DNA from: Calidifontimicrobium sp035325925
Lineage (GTDB): Bacteria; Pseudomonadota; Gammaproteobacteria; Burkholderiales; Burkholderiaceae_C
NCBI RefSeq assembly: GCF_035325925.1
Contig: NZ_DAOKZA010000005.1
Location: 1 to 64,000, forward strand
Direction: 5' to 3'
DNA length: 64,000 bases
In this document: piece after piece, positions 1-8,300 of the stretch
How positions within the stretch are numbered: position 1 is the first letter of the stretch
Layout: each line of letters begins with the position of its first letter
Program-made: the position numbers and the translations under genes
The notes under the pieces: generated by a model
What the model was told of the DNA's origin: nothing
The model's database searches: none
The model's input: only the letters and a program-made list of their open reading frames with translations

Positions 1-106
1 GCGGCGGCTGGCCCTGCGCCTGCGCCGCGGCGCTCAGGCCCAGCGACAGCAGCGCGGCGGCCGCGACGGGCGCGGTGCGGCGGGGGAGGGACGGGATGGC
101 GTGCAT
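1..106 (-). CDS. N-terminal fragment of a secreted protein (partial)
   Basis: Only the first 35 codons lie in the window; the gene runs off the left edge. The ATG at 106 is followed by two arginines and then a long Ala/Leu stretch (residues about 13-28) ending in AQAQG, a standard Sec signal peptide. It lies 99 bases downstream of pobA on the same strand and may share its transcript. Secreted solute-binding receptors are common beside aromatic catabolic genes in Burkholderiales, but that is only an inference here, because no mature domain is visible. Confidence 0.55.
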   Translation of the reverse strand, partial: MHAIPSLPRRTAPVAAAALLSLGLSAAAQAQGQPP

Positions 107-205
107 GGTGGTGAGCGCTCGCGCGCTGGGCTGGTCGTGGGCAGGCGCAAGCATGCCGCCGATGCCGTCGCGCGGGCACCCGGGTTTGCCACACCTCGGC
201 CGGGT

Positions 206-1384
206 TCAGCCTTCGAGCGGCAGCCCGACGTAGTTCTCGGCCATCGTCGTGCGCGCGGCCACCGAGCCGGCGAGGTAGTCGAGCTCGGCGCGCTGCATGC
301 GCTGGCCGAACGCGCCGGTCTCGGGGAACTTGTGCATCAGCTGCGTGAACCACCAGCTGAAGCGTTCGGCCTTCCAGATGCGCGCCAGCGCGCGCCGCGA
401 GTAGTGGTCGATGCCGGCGTCGCTGCGGTCGCGGTAGTGCTCGACCAGCGCGCGGCCGAGCAGGCCGACGTCGGTGGCGGCCAGGTTCAGTCCCTTCGCG
501 CCGGTGGGCGGCACGATGTGCGCCGCGTCGCCGGCCAGGAACAGCCGGCCGAAACGCATCGGCTCGGTGACGAAGCTGCGCAGCGGGGCGATGCTCTTCT
601 CGATCGACGGCCCGGTGACCAGCGCCTCGGCGGCGGCCGGGTCGAGCCGCGTGCGCAACTCGTCCCAGAACATCGCGTCGCTCCACTGTTCGACCCTGTC
701 GTCGAGCGAACACTGCACGTAGTAGCGCGACAGCGTGTGCGAGCGCATCGAGCACAGCGCGAAGCCGCGCTCGTGGTTGGCGTAGATGAGCTCCTCGGAC
801 ACCGGCGGCGTGCGCGACAGCACGCCCAGCCAGCCGAACGGGTAGACCTTCTCGAAGGTCTGCAGCCGATCGGGCGGCACGCTGGCGCGGCACACGCCGT
901 GGAAGCCGTCGCAGCCGGCGATGAAGTCGCAGTCGACGGTGTGCGTCTCGTCGCCCTTGCGGTAGGTCACGCTGGGCCGGCCGCCGTCCCAGCCGTGGAT
1001 GGCGACGTTGTCGGCCTCGTAGACGGTCTTCAGCCCGGCGGCCTGGCGTGCGTTCATCAGGTCGCGCGTGACCTCGGTCTGGCCGTACACCATCACGCGC
1101 TTGCCGCCGGTCAGTCCGAACAGGTCGATGCGGTGGCGCGCGCCGCCGAAGCTCAGCTCGAAGCCGTCGTGTTTCAGGCCCTCGCGGTGCATGCGCTCGC
1201 CGACACCGACCTCGTCGAGCAGGTCCACGGTGACCTGCTCGAGCACGCCGGCGCGGATGCGTCCGAGCACGTACTCGGCACTGCGCTGCTCGACGATCAC
1301 GGCGTCGATGCCGGCCTTGGCGAGCACGGCGCCGAGCAGCAGGCCCGACGGGCCGGCGCCGACGATGGCGACCTGGGTGCGCAT
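206..1384 (-). CDS. pobA: p-hydroxybenzoate 3-monooxygenase (4-hydroxybenzoate hydroxylase)
   Basis: Cytosolic FAD monooxygenase that turns 4-hydroxybenzoate into protocatechuate with NADPH and O2, feeding ring cleavage. The 392 residues match the usual 390-394. The FAD-binding GAGPSG is at residues 9-14, and RIRAGVLE at 42-49 carries the two arginines typical of PobA. A GCDG motif sits near residue 158, and the second FAD motif GDAAHIVPPTGAKGLN near 285. The start is fixed by a strong AAGGAGA ribosome site seven bases upstream of the ATG. It is divergent from an AraC-type regulator, the classical arrangement for substrate-induced pobA. Downstream on the same strand is a gene for an exported protein. 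Confidence 0.95.
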   Translation of the reverse strand: MRTQVAIVGAGPSGLLLGAVLAKAGIDAVIVEQRSAEYVLGRIRAGVLEQVTVDLLDEVGVGERMHREGLKHDGFELSFGGARHRIDLFGLTGGKRVMVYGQTEVTRDLMNARQAAGLKTVYEADNVAIHGWDGGRPSVTYRKGDETHTVDCDFIAGCDGFHGVCRASVPPDRLQTFEKVYPFGWLGVLSRTPPVSEELIYANHERGFALCSMRSHTLSRYYVQCSLDDRVEQWSDAMFWDELRTRLDPAAAEALVTGPSIEKSIAPLRSFVTEPMRFGRLFLAGDAAHIVPPTGAKGLNLAATDVGLLGRALVEHYRDRSDAGIDHYSRRALARIWKAERFSWWFTQLMHKFPETGAFGQRMQRAELDYLAGSVAARTTMAENYVGLPLEG

Positions 1385-1427
1385 GGGCAGTCTCCTTGTC
1401 CGGTGTCAAGCGGGGGCGAGGACACGA

Positions 1428-1456
1428 AGCCTAAGTGTGCGCCGCCGGTGCCTCAA
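1428..1456 (-). promoter_or_regulatory. possible pobA promoter
   Basis: On the minus strand a TTGAGG-like -35 (1456-1451) and a TAGGCT-like -10 (1433-1428) are separated by 17 bases, about 45 bases upstream of the pobA ATG. Both boxes are weak matches. An AraC-type activator would be expected to help such a promoter. This is inference from spacing and position only. Confidence 0.3.
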
Positions 1457-1497
1457 TGGACAGATCCGGCGACGTCTTGAACAATTCGAACCTCCCG

Positions 1498-2403
1498 ATG
1501 CCATCACCGCCGCACCCCCCCACGTACGCGCTGTACGGCGAACACGGCGTCGACATCGGTGCCGACCGTCTGCATTGCGAGTCGATCGCCGAGCGCAGCC
1601 GTCGTCACGACTGGCACATCCGCCCGCACCGGCACGAGGTGCTGTTTCAAATTCTGTACCTGCGCCACGGCGTCGCCGAGGCCCTGGTCGAGGGCCGGGC
1701 GCTGGCGCTGGCGAGCCCGGCGCTGATCGTGGTGCCGGCGCTGGCGACGCACGGCTTCCGCTTCGCCGACGACGTCGACGGTCTCGTCGTCACCGTGCTC
1801 GAACCGCACCTGCGCGCGCTGCTGGCCGGCGCGCCGGCGCTGCTGGCACGGCTGCAGTCGCGGCCGCTGCACGTCGCGCTGGCCGGCCACGCGGGCGACG
1901 CGGCGCAGGTCGACGCGGTGCTGCAGCGGCTGCGCGACGAGTTCGCCGCCTGGGCGCCATGGCGCGCGCTGGCCATCGACGGCGCCCTGCTGCAGCTGCT
2001 CGCGCTGGTCGGTCGCCTGGTGGCCACGCCGGTGGACGACGCCGCCGGCGAGCGTGCGCTGGTGCACCTGCGGCGCTTCCGCGATGGCGTCGAGGCGCGG
2101 TTTCGCGAGCAGCCGGCGCTGGGCACGCTGGCCGCCGAACTCGGCATCACCGCGACGCAGCTCAACCGCGTCTGCCGGCGCGTGCTCGGCCACTCGGCGC
2201 TGGAGGTCCTGCACCAGCGCCTGCTGCTCGAGGCGCAGCGCGAGCTGGCCTACACCACACTGAGCATCAAGCAGATCGCCTACGGCATCGGCTTCTCCGA
2301 CGCCGGCTACTTCACGCGTTTCTTCCAGCGCAAGACCGGGCTGACGCCCACTGCCTGGCGCGCGCGTTCGCGGCGCGCGGCACCGGCGGCCGGCGCCGCC
2401 TGA
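1498..2403 (+). CDS. pobR: AraC/XylS-family regulator, probable activator of pobA
   Basis: Transcription factor with an N-terminal cupin-like ligand domain (residues about 15-150, with HIRPHRHEVLF) and a C-terminal AraC double helix-turn-helix. The first helix-turn-helix lies in LGTLAAELGITATQLNRVCR and the second in SIKQIAYGIGFSDAGYFTRF. Because it is divergent from pobA, it most likely activates that gene in response to 4-hydroxybenzoate, like AraC-type PobR proteins of pseudomonads. The ATG at 1498 gives 301 residues. In-frame GTG 1435 and ATG 1456 would overlap the presumed promoter, and no clear ribosome site decides between them. Confidence 0.8.
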   Translation: MPSPPHPPTYALYGEHGVDIGADRLHCESIAERSRRHDWHIRPHRHEVLFQILYLRHGVAEALVEGRALALASPALIVVPALATHGFRFADDVDGLVVTVLEPHLRALLAGAPALLARLQSRPLHVALAGHAGDAAQVDAVLQRLRDEFAAWAPWRALAIDGALLQLLALVGRLVATPVDDAAGERALVHLRRFRDGVEARFREQPALGTLAAELGITATQLNRVCRRVLGHSALEVLHQRLLLEAQRELAYTTLSIKQIAYGIGFSDAGYFTRFFQRKTGLTPTAWRARSRRAAPAAGAA

Positions 2404-2492
2404 GGCGCGTTCGCGTTCGACCGGCCACGGGCGCGCTCAAGTCGAACGCCGCGCCGGCCGAAAACCGACGGGCGCCCTCCGCGCTCGCCGCC

Positions 2493-3836
2493 ATGACCGC
2501 CGCCGCCACGCCGACCATCGCCGTCCACGACCTGCGCGTGGGCATGTACGTCCACCTCGACCTGGGCTGGATGTCGCACCCGTTCCCGCTGTCGAGCTTT
2601 TGCATCGACCGCGCCGAGGACATCGACACCATCCGCGGCCTCGGCCTGGCGCAGGTGCGTTGGAGCCCGGAGAAGAGCCGCACCGCGGCGGCCGACGCCG
2701 ACCTGCCGCGCCCGTCGACGCTGACCGGCGCCGTGCCCGCGGTGGCGACCGTCGGCACCGTCGACCCCGGCGCGGCGACGGGGTCCCGGCCCGAGGCCGA
2801 GACGCCCGAGGCCGCCGAGCGCCGCCGCCGTCGCGAGCAGCTGACCGCGCAGCGCGCGGCGCTGCTGCACTGCGAGCGCCAGTACGCCGAGGCCACACGC
2901 GAGTTCAGGCGCACCGTCGAACTGGTGCCCGGCGACCCGGCGGCCGCACGCGCGCGCACCGAGGCGCTCTCGCGCGCCCTGGTCGACAAGATGCTCGACC
3001 AGCGCGAGACCTGCATCCGCCTGCTCAGCGAAGCCGCCGGCGAGCGCGCCACCGCGCACGCGCTCAACGTCACCGTGGTGTCGCTGCTGCTGGGCAAGCT
3101 GCTCGGGCTGGACGCCGCCGCGATGGGCGAACTGGGCGCCGGCGCGCTGCTGCACGACATCGGCAAGATCGAGCTGCCCGACCGCGTGCGCCACCTCGAC
3201 GAGGCCTTCAGCGCCGCCGAGACGCGGCTGTACCGCGAACACGTCGCCCACGGCGTCGCGCACGCGCGCCGCATGGGGCTGGCGCCCGGCGCGCTGCTGG
3301 TGGTCGCCCAGCACCACGAGATGGCCGACGGCAGCGGCTTCCCGCAGAAGCTGGCCGCCGAGCGCATGTCGCTGGCCGCGCGCATCGTCGCGCTGGTCAA
3401 CCGCTACGACAACCTGTGCAACCCGCCGCAGCCGGGGCGCGCGATGACGCCGCACGAGGCGCTGTCGACGCTGTTCGCGCAGGGCCGCACGCGCTTCGAC
3501 GCGACGGTGCTGTCGAGTTTCATCCGCATGATGGGCGTGTACCCGCCGGGTTCGGTGGTGCAGCTCACCGACGACCGCTGGGCGCTCGTGATGACGGTCA
3601 ACTCGGCGCGCCCGCTGAAGCCGCGCGTGCTGGTGCACGACCGCCGCACGCCGCGCGACGAGGCGTTGTACCTCGACCTCGAGCGCGACAGCACGCTGGG
3701 CATCCGCCGCAGCGTGCGCGCGTCGCAGCTGCCCGCCGACGCGCTGCAGTACCTGGCGCCGGCGGCGCGCGTGGCCTACTTCTTCGAGCCGTCGGCCGCT
3801 GCCGACGCCGCACCGCGTGCGGAGGACGGATCTTGA
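2493..3836 (+). CDS. HD-GYP domain protein (probable c-di-GMP phosphodiesterase)
   Basis: 447 residues. The N-terminal DUF3391 domain (about residues 8-60, with VGMYVHLDLGWMSHPF) is followed by an Ala/Pro/Arg-rich linker (about 70-120) and an HD-GYP domain. The metal-binding HD lies in LLHDIGKIELP near residue 221, and the signature HHE...DGSGFP starts near 274, with Phe for the usual Tyr. Such proteins hydrolyse cyclic di-GMP to pGpG or GMP. Its TGA overlaps the start of the GGDEF-EAL gene, so the two are probably translationally coupled. The ATG at 2493 was chosen because DUF3391 begins soon after it. Confidence 0.85.
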   Translation: MTAAATPTIAVHDLRVGMYVHLDLGWMSHPFPLSSFCIDRAEDIDTIRGLGLAQVRWSPEKSRTAAADADLPRPSTLTGAVPAVATVGTVDPGAATGSRPEAETPEAAERRRRREQLTAQRAALLHCERQYAEATREFRRTVELVPGDPAAARARTEALSRALVDKMLDQRETCIRLLSEAAGERATAHALNVTVVSLLLGKLLGLDAAAMGELGAGALLHDIGKIELPDRVRHLDEAFSAAETRLYREHVAHGVAHARRMGLAPGALLVVAQHHEMADGSGFPQKLAAERMSLAARIVALVNRYDNLCNPPQPGRAMTPHEALSTLFAQGRTRFDATVLSSFIRMMGVYPPGSVVQLTDDRWALVMTVNSARPLKPRVLVHDRRTPRDEALYLDLERDSTLGIRRSVRASQLPADALQYLAPAARVAYFFEPSAAADAAPRAEDGS

Positions 3837-5926
3837 CCGTGCTGCGCTGGCCCGCCGGCCAACGCGAGCCGACCGCGGCGGACGCCGCCGCGGCGGTGCC
3901 GATCGACGCGCTCGGCGTGGCCTGCTGGACGGTCGACGCGGCCACGCGCACCGTGCGCGCCGTCAACGACGCCGCGCTGGCGCTGCTCGGGCTGCCGCGC
4001 GAACAGCTGCTCGGCGCCGACGCCGCGACGCTGCTGGCGACGCCGGAGGACCAGGCGTTCTGGCTCGAAGCCGCGGCCGACCCCGGCGCGGCGCTGCGCT
4101 CGCGCACCGTGCTGGCGCGCCGCGACGGCGCGGCGCGCCAGGTCGAGCGCTGGGTGCGCCCGGCGCCCGGCGGGTTCGTCGTCACGCTGGTCGACCTGAG
4201 CGAACAGCACGCCGCCGAACAGTCGCGCGCGCAGGCGCTGGGCGAGCTGCAGGCCACGCTCGAGGCCACCGCCGACGGGCTGTTGGTGACCGACCTCGCC
4301 GGTCGGCTGCGCGCCTGGAACCGGCGCTTCGTCGAGTTGTGGGAGATGCCCGAGTCGCTGCTGCGCGCGCGCGACGCCGACGCGGTGTTCGCCTGGATGC
4401 AGCGCGAGGTGTGCGAGCCGGCCGACGACGCACGCCGCATCGCGCTGTTGCGCAGCGCCTCGCAGGCCGGCGCGCACGACCGGCTGATGCTGCGCAGCGG
4501 GCGCGTGATCGAGCGCGTGAGTCTGCCGCGGCGCCACGGCGAGCACATGATCGGGCGCGTCTACGCGTTCCGCGATCTCAGCGAACGCGTCGAAGCCGAC
4601 CGCCGCGTCGAGCTGATGTCGTTCACCGACGCGCTGACCGGGCTGCCGAACCGCCGCTACCTGGCCGCGCGGCTGGCACCGGCGGCGGCGCTGGCGGCGC
4701 GCGAGGGGCGCGGCTTCGCGCTGATGTACCTCGACCTCGACCACTTCAAGCGCGTCAACGACAGCCTGGGCCACGAGGCGGGCGACCGCGTGCTGCGCGA
4801 GGTCGGCGCGCGGCTGCGCGCCGCGCTGCGCGAAGGCGACCTGATCGCCCGCGTCGGCGGCGACCAGTTCGCGCTGCTGCTGCACTTCAGCGACGCTGCA
4901 GGCGCCGAGGCCGGCGCCCAGCGGCTGCTGGAGGTCGTCGCCGAGCCGTTCGACGTCGACGGCAGCGCGTTCACCGTGACCTGCAGTGTCGGCGTCGCGC
5001 TGTTCCCGCGCGACGCGCGCCACCCGCAGGAGCTGCTGCGCCACGCCGAGACCGCGATGCAGCAGGCCAAGCAGGCCGGGCGCGCCGGCTGGCGTGCGCA
5101 TCGCGCCGCACCCGACGGCAGCGTGGACCTGCGCTCGCGCATCGCGCTGGACCACGCGATGCGCATGGCGCTGGCCAGCGAGCGTTTCCGGCTGCACTAC
5201 CAGCCGCAGGTGGCGCTCGACGACGGCATCACGGTGGGGCTGGAGGCACTGCTGCGCTGGCGCGACCCCGAGCGCGGCGACGTGCCGCCGGGCGAGTTCA
5301 TCCCGGTGGCCGAGGACAGCGGCTTCATCGTCGCGCTCGGCGACTGGGTGCTCGAGCGCGCGGTGCGGCAGGCCGCGCAGTGGCGGCGCGACGGCCTGGC
5401 GGTGCCGGTGGCGGTGAACGTGTCGGCGCTGCAGTTCCAGCACGACGGCTTCGTCGACCGCGTCGCGCAGGTGCTGCGCGACCACGCGCTGCCCGCGCCG
5501 CTGCTCGAGCTCGAGTTGACCGAGTCGATCCTGCTGCACGACGCGCGCGAGGCGCTCGAGCGGCTGCGCGCGCTGGCGCGGCTGGGCGTGTGCCTGGCCA
5601 TCGACGACTTCGGCAAGGGTTTCTCGAGCCTGGGCTACCTGAAGCAGTTCCCGATCCGTCGGCTGAAGATCGACCGCGGCTTCGTCGCCGGGCTGCCCGG
5701 CGACGACGGCGACGCCGGCATCGTGCGCGCGGTGGTGCAGATCGCGCAGTCGCTGGGGCTGGCGGTGATCGCCGAGGGTGTCGAGACCGAAGCGCAGCGC
5801 GCCTTCCTGCAGCGCATCGGCTGCCACGAGATCCAGGGCTGGCTGGTGGCGCCGGCGCTCGACGTGGCGCAGGCCACGCGCCACCTGCGCGAGCACGGTC
5901 CCGGCCGGCGCGCGGCGGCCAACTGA
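3833..5926 (+). CDS. PAS-GGDEF-EAL protein with degenerate GGDEF (GGDQF) and intact EAL
   Basis: 697 residues: two PAS-like sensor segments (about 20-125 and 137-250), a GGDEF domain (about 260-425) and an EAL domain (about 440-690). The diguanylate cyclase motif reads GGDQF near residue 342, so the usual catalytic or metal-binding Glu is Gln. The inhibitory-site RxxD (REGD), five residues before it, is intact. The EAL side keeps EALLRW, NVSALQF, ELTES, IDDFG, LKIDRGF and AEGVE, so it looks catalytically complete. The net role is probably c-di-GMP hydrolysis, perhaps modulated by nucleotide binding to the GGDEF part. The start is TTG 3833, overlapping the upstream TGA, with GGAGGA six bases before it; GTG 3839 is an alternative. 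Confidence 0.88.
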   Translation: MTVLRWPAGQREPTAADAAAAVPIDALGVACWTVDAATRTVRAVNDAALALLGLPREQLLGADAATLLATPEDQAFWLEAAADPGAALRSRTVLARRDGAARQVERWVRPAPGGFVVTLVDLSEQHAAEQSRAQALGELQATLEATADGLLVTDLAGRLRAWNRRFVELWEMPESLLRARDADAVFAWMQREVCEPADDARRIALLRSASQAGAHDRLMLRSGRVIERVSLPRRHGEHMIGRVYAFRDLSERVEADRRVELMSFTDALTGLPNRRYLAARLAPAAALAAREGRGFALMYLDLDHFKRVNDSLGHEAGDRVLREVGARLRAALREGDLIARVGGDQFALLLHFSDAAGAEAGAQRLLEVVAEPFDVDGSAFTVTCSVGVALFPRDARHPQELLRHAETAMQQAKQAGRAGWRAHRAAPDGSVDLRSRIALDHAMRMALASERFRLHYQPQVALDDGITVGLEALLRWRDPERGDVPPGEFIPVAEDSGFIVALGDWVLERAVRQAAQWRRDGLAVPVAVNVSALQFQHDGFVDRVAQVLRDHALPAPLLELELTESILLHDAREALERLRALARLGVCLAIDDFGKGFSSLGYLKQFPIRRLKIDRGFVAGLPGDDGDAGIVRAVVQIAQSLGLAVIAEGVETEAQRAFLQRIGCHEIQGWLVAPALDVAQATRHLREHGPGRRAAAN

Positions 5927-5927
5927 G

Positions 5928-5948
5928 CGCCCGACGGTCGGCCGGGCG
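5928..5948. terminator. hairpin between convergent genes
   Basis: A six-base-pair G+C stem (CGCCCG with CGGGCG) and nine-base loop sit in the 31 bases between the ends of the EAL gene and the FAH gene. There is no T-run on either side, so its role as a terminator is only suggested by position. Confidence 0.3.
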
Positions 5949-5957
5949 TGCGCCGCT

Positions 5958-6800
5958 TCAGCCGGCGCGCACCACCTGCCGCTGGCGGCCCAGCCCGTCG
6001 ATGCCGAGCTCGACCACGTCGCCGGGGCGCAGGTACTGCGGCGGCTGCATGCCCATGCCGACGCCCGGCGGCGTGCCGGTGGCGATGACGTCGCCGGGCA
6101 GCAGCGTCATGCAGCGGCTGACGTAGCTGACCAGCTGCGCGACGCCGAACACCATCGTCGCGGTGCTGCCGCGCTGGCGCGGCTGGCCGTTGACGTCGAG
6201 CCACAGCGCCAGCGCCTGCGGATCGGGCACCTCGCGCGTGGTGACCAGCCAGGGGCCGATCGGCCCGAAGGTGTCGAAGCCCTTGCCCTTGTCCCAGGTG
6301 CCGCCGCGCTCGAGCTGCCAGGCGCGTTCGGACACGTCGTTGACCACGCAGTAGCCGGCCACGTGCGCCAGCGCGCCGGCCTCGTCCACCTGGCGTGCGG
6401 TGCGGCCGATGACCACGCCCAGCTCGACCTCCCAGTCGGTCTTCGTGCTGCCCGGCGGCAGCACGATGGCGTCGTTCGGCGCGGCGATGCAGGTGCTGGC
6501 CTTCATGAACACGATCGGCTCGGCGGGCACCGGCAGCCCGGCCTCGGCGGCGTGGTCGGCGTAGTTCAGCCCGATCGCGACGAACTTCGAGATGCCGGTG
6601 AACGGCACGCCCAGGCGCGACGCGCCACGCACGCGCGGGAACTCGTGCAGCGGCAGCCGCTCGATGCGGCGCAGCCCGGCCTGGCCGAGGGCCGGCAGGT
6701 GCAGGTGCGGCACGGCGCGCGACAGGTCGCGCAGACGGCCGTCGGCGTCGACGGCACCGACCTTCTCGCGGCCGGCAGGGCCGAAGCGGACGAGTTTCAT
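5958..6800 (-). CDS. fumarylacetoacetate hydrolase (FAH) family protein
   Basis: 280 residues with the FAH fold from about residue 70 to the end. The segment KFVAIGLNYADHAAEAG is followed by the metal-ligand region WEVELGVVIGR, then VNDVSERAWQ and GDVIATGTPPGVGMG. Relatives hydrolyse or decarboxylate 2-oxo acids in aromatic, sugar-acid or ureidoglycolate breakdown. The sequence looks closest to single-domain 2,4-diketo-3-deoxy-fuconate hydrolase or ureidoglycolate lyase-like members, but the substrate cannot be read from it. The ATG at 6800 fits the family N terminus (MKLVRFG). Divergent from the DUF1840 gene. Confidence 0.85.
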   Translation of the reverse strand: MKLVRFGPAGREKVGAVDADGRLRDLSRAVPHLHLPALGQAGLRRIERLPLHEFPRVRGASRLGVPFTGISKFVAIGLNYADHAAEAGLPVPAEPIVFMKASTCIAAPNDAIVLPPGSTKTDWEVELGVVIGRTARQVDEAGALAHVAGYCVVNDVSERAWQLERGGTWDKGKGFDTFGPIGPWLVTTREVPDPQALALWLDVNGQPRQRGSTATMVFGVAQLVSYVSRCMTLLPGDVIATGTPPGVGMGMQPPQYLRPGDVVELGIDGLGRQRQVVRAG

Positions 6801-6846
6801 CGCGGGCGGGCTCCGGGGGTGGGGACAGCCGCGTTTGTAGCCGATC

Positions 6847-6858
6847 GGCCGATCGGCC
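6847..6858. promoter_or_regulatory. 12-bp palindrome in a divergent intergenic region
   Basis: A perfect GGCCGATCGGCC palindrome, preceded by a second overlapping CCGATCGG copy, lies between the divergent FAH and DUF1840 starts. A CACAAT -10-like box follows at 6875-6880, about 38 bases before the DUF1840 ATG. It could be an operator, but palindromes of this composition also arise by chance at such G+C content. Confidence 0.3.
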
Positions 6859-6917
6859 GCCCGGTGCACCGAGGCACAATGCCCGCTGCGGTTGTCACCG
6901 CGGCACAGGCACAGGCG

Positions 6918-7238
6918 ATGATCTACAAGTTCAAGTCCAGGGACGCGGCCGACGTCATCATGCTCGGCCCCAACGGCGACCACGTGCTGCGCCTGCTCGG
7001 GCGCGAGCCGTCGGCTAAGGGCATCATCGAGCCGGCCGACATGCCGGCGGCGATCGCCGCGCTGGAGCAGGCGGTGCTCGCCGACGAAGCCGACACCGAA
7101 CGCCGGCGCGACGAGGCCGAGCAGGCCGGCGAGGCCGCGCCGCAGGCGGTGGTCACGCTGCGCCAGCGCGTGTGGCCGCTGATCGAGATGATGCGCCAGT
7201 GCCACCGCGACGGGCAACCGATCGTCTGGGGCGTGTGA
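6918..7238 (+). CDS. DUF1840 family protein
   Basis: Small acidic cytosolic protein of 106 residues. It starts MIYKFKSRDAADVIMLGPNG and ends with a helix-rich RVWPLIEMMRQCHRDGQPIVWGV, the diagnostic pattern of DUF1840, a betaproteobacterial family of unknown function. The ATG at 6918 begins directly with the conserved segment. Its stop overlaps the GTG start of the histidine phosphatase gene by four bases, so the two are co-translated. No enzymatic motif is visible. Confidence 0.85.
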   Translation: MIYKFKSRDAADVIMLGPNGDHVLRLLGREPSAKGIIEPADMPAAIAALEQAVLADEADTERRRDEAEQAGEAAPQAVVTLRQRVWPLIEMMRQCHRDGQPIVWGV

Positions 7239-7930
7239 ACGACGGCGGCGCCGGCGCCGGCGGCGGCGACGGCGCATCGCCGCACGGGCCGGAAGCGGCG
7301 ACGCGCATCGTCGCGATCCGCCACGGCGAGACCGACTGGAACGCCGGCGCGCGCATCCAGGGCCACACCGACATCGCGCTCAACGCGGTGGGGCGCTGGC
7401 AAGCGCAGCGCGTGGCGCAGGCGCTGGCCGACGAGGATTTCGCCGCCGTCTACGCCAGCGACCTGGCGCGCGCCGCCGACACCGCCGCCGCGCTGGCCCA
7501 GCGGCACGGGCTGCCGCTGCAGCGCCACGCCGCACTGCGCGAGCGCGCCTTCGGCGTGTTCGAAGGGCTGGGCTTCGACGAGATCGAGCGGCGCTGGCCC
7601 GAGCAGGCGCTGGCCTGGCGCCGCCGCGAACCCGACTTCGGCCCGGAGGGCGGCGAGACGCTGCGCGACTTCTACACGCGCTGCGTCGGTGCGGTGGTCG
7701 CGCTCGCCGCGCGCCACCCCGGCGGGCAGATCGCGGTGGTCGCGCACGGCGGCGTGCTCGACTGCCTGTACCGCGCCGCCACGCGCATCGAGCTGCAGGC
7801 GCCGCGAACCTGGCAGGTGGTCAACGCCGGCATCAACCGGCTGCTGGCCACGCCACAGGGCCTGACGCTGGTCGGGTGGGCCGACACCGCACACCTCGAC
7901 GGCGCCACAGCCGACGACTCGCGCGGCTGA
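7235..7930 (+). CDS. histidine phosphatase family protein (phosphoglycerate mutase-like)
   Basis: 231 residues. The phosphohistidine motif IRHGETDWNAG starts near residue 26 after a Gly/Ala-rich N-terminal tail. The family's later motifs are present: YASDLARAADTA, the acid/base Glu in LRERAFGVFEG, and VVAHGGVLDCL with the second catalytic His. This fits a cofactor-independent phosphatase of the GpmB/CobC kind, but the substrate is unknown. The GTG start at 7235 overlaps the upstream TGA. The Gly-rich first 20 residues may be dispensable. Confidence 0.85.
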   Translation: MNDGGAGAGGGDGASPHGPEAATRIVAIRHGETDWNAGARIQGHTDIALNAVGRWQAQRVAQALADEDFAAVYASDLARAADTAAALAQRHGLPLQRHAALRERAFGVFEGLGFDEIERRWPEQALAWRRREPDFGPEGGETLRDFYTRCVGAVVALAARHPGGQIAVVAHGGVLDCLYRAATRIELQAPRTWQVVNAGINRLLATPQGLTLVGWADTAHLDGATADDSRG

Positions 7931-8300
7931 CGTCGCGGCGCCGGCGCAGGCTTCGAAGGCAACGCGGCGCACGCCCGCCCGCCGCCGCGACCGCGTTGCT
8001 GCCGCGCGCCGAGCGCAAGACCGCGCGCCAGCCCGCGTCCGAAGGTCGATGGCCCGGCCGCAGCGGCGCCGCGCCGCCCGCATCGCGCCGGCGCCGACAC
8101 GCCGATGTCGCACCCCGGCCGCGCATGCCGCAGCCGTTCGTCGCCGTGCAGCGGCCGCTCGTCGCACGCGCATCGGCGAGTGCGCAGGAGTTCGCGGCGC
8201 GCGCACCGCAGCGCTCCTAGACTGGCCTCCAAAGCACTGGTGCAGATGGCCGCTGCGGCCGATACCGCTCTCAGACCAAGGCTTGTGGAGGGCTCCGAAG
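7931..8300. other. 370-bp intergenic region before the pilin operon
   Basis: This gap is very G+C-rich and has no open frame with coding character, no tRNA and no convincing repeat. It should contain the promoter of the pilus operon. A TAGACT box at 8218-8223 resembles a -10, but no fitting -35 was seen, and no sigma-54 GG-N10-GC match was found near the gene. Confidence 0.4.

Noticed and set aside
2307..3638. Long antisense open frames opposite the HD-GYP, EAL, pilY1 and other genes
   Set aside because: They are Arg/Ala/His-rich frames without motifs or ribosome sites, expected opposite genes with strong third-position G+C bias. The sense frames carry complete domains.
7931..8300. Possible gene or gene remnant before pilE
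   Set aside because: No frame shows a domain, ribosome site or codon bias. It looks like a promoter-bearing spacer.
8160..8300. Sigma-54 promoter for the pilus operon
   Set aside because: No GG-N10-GC pair with the right spacing was found. The nearest candidates miss the spacing by one or more bases.
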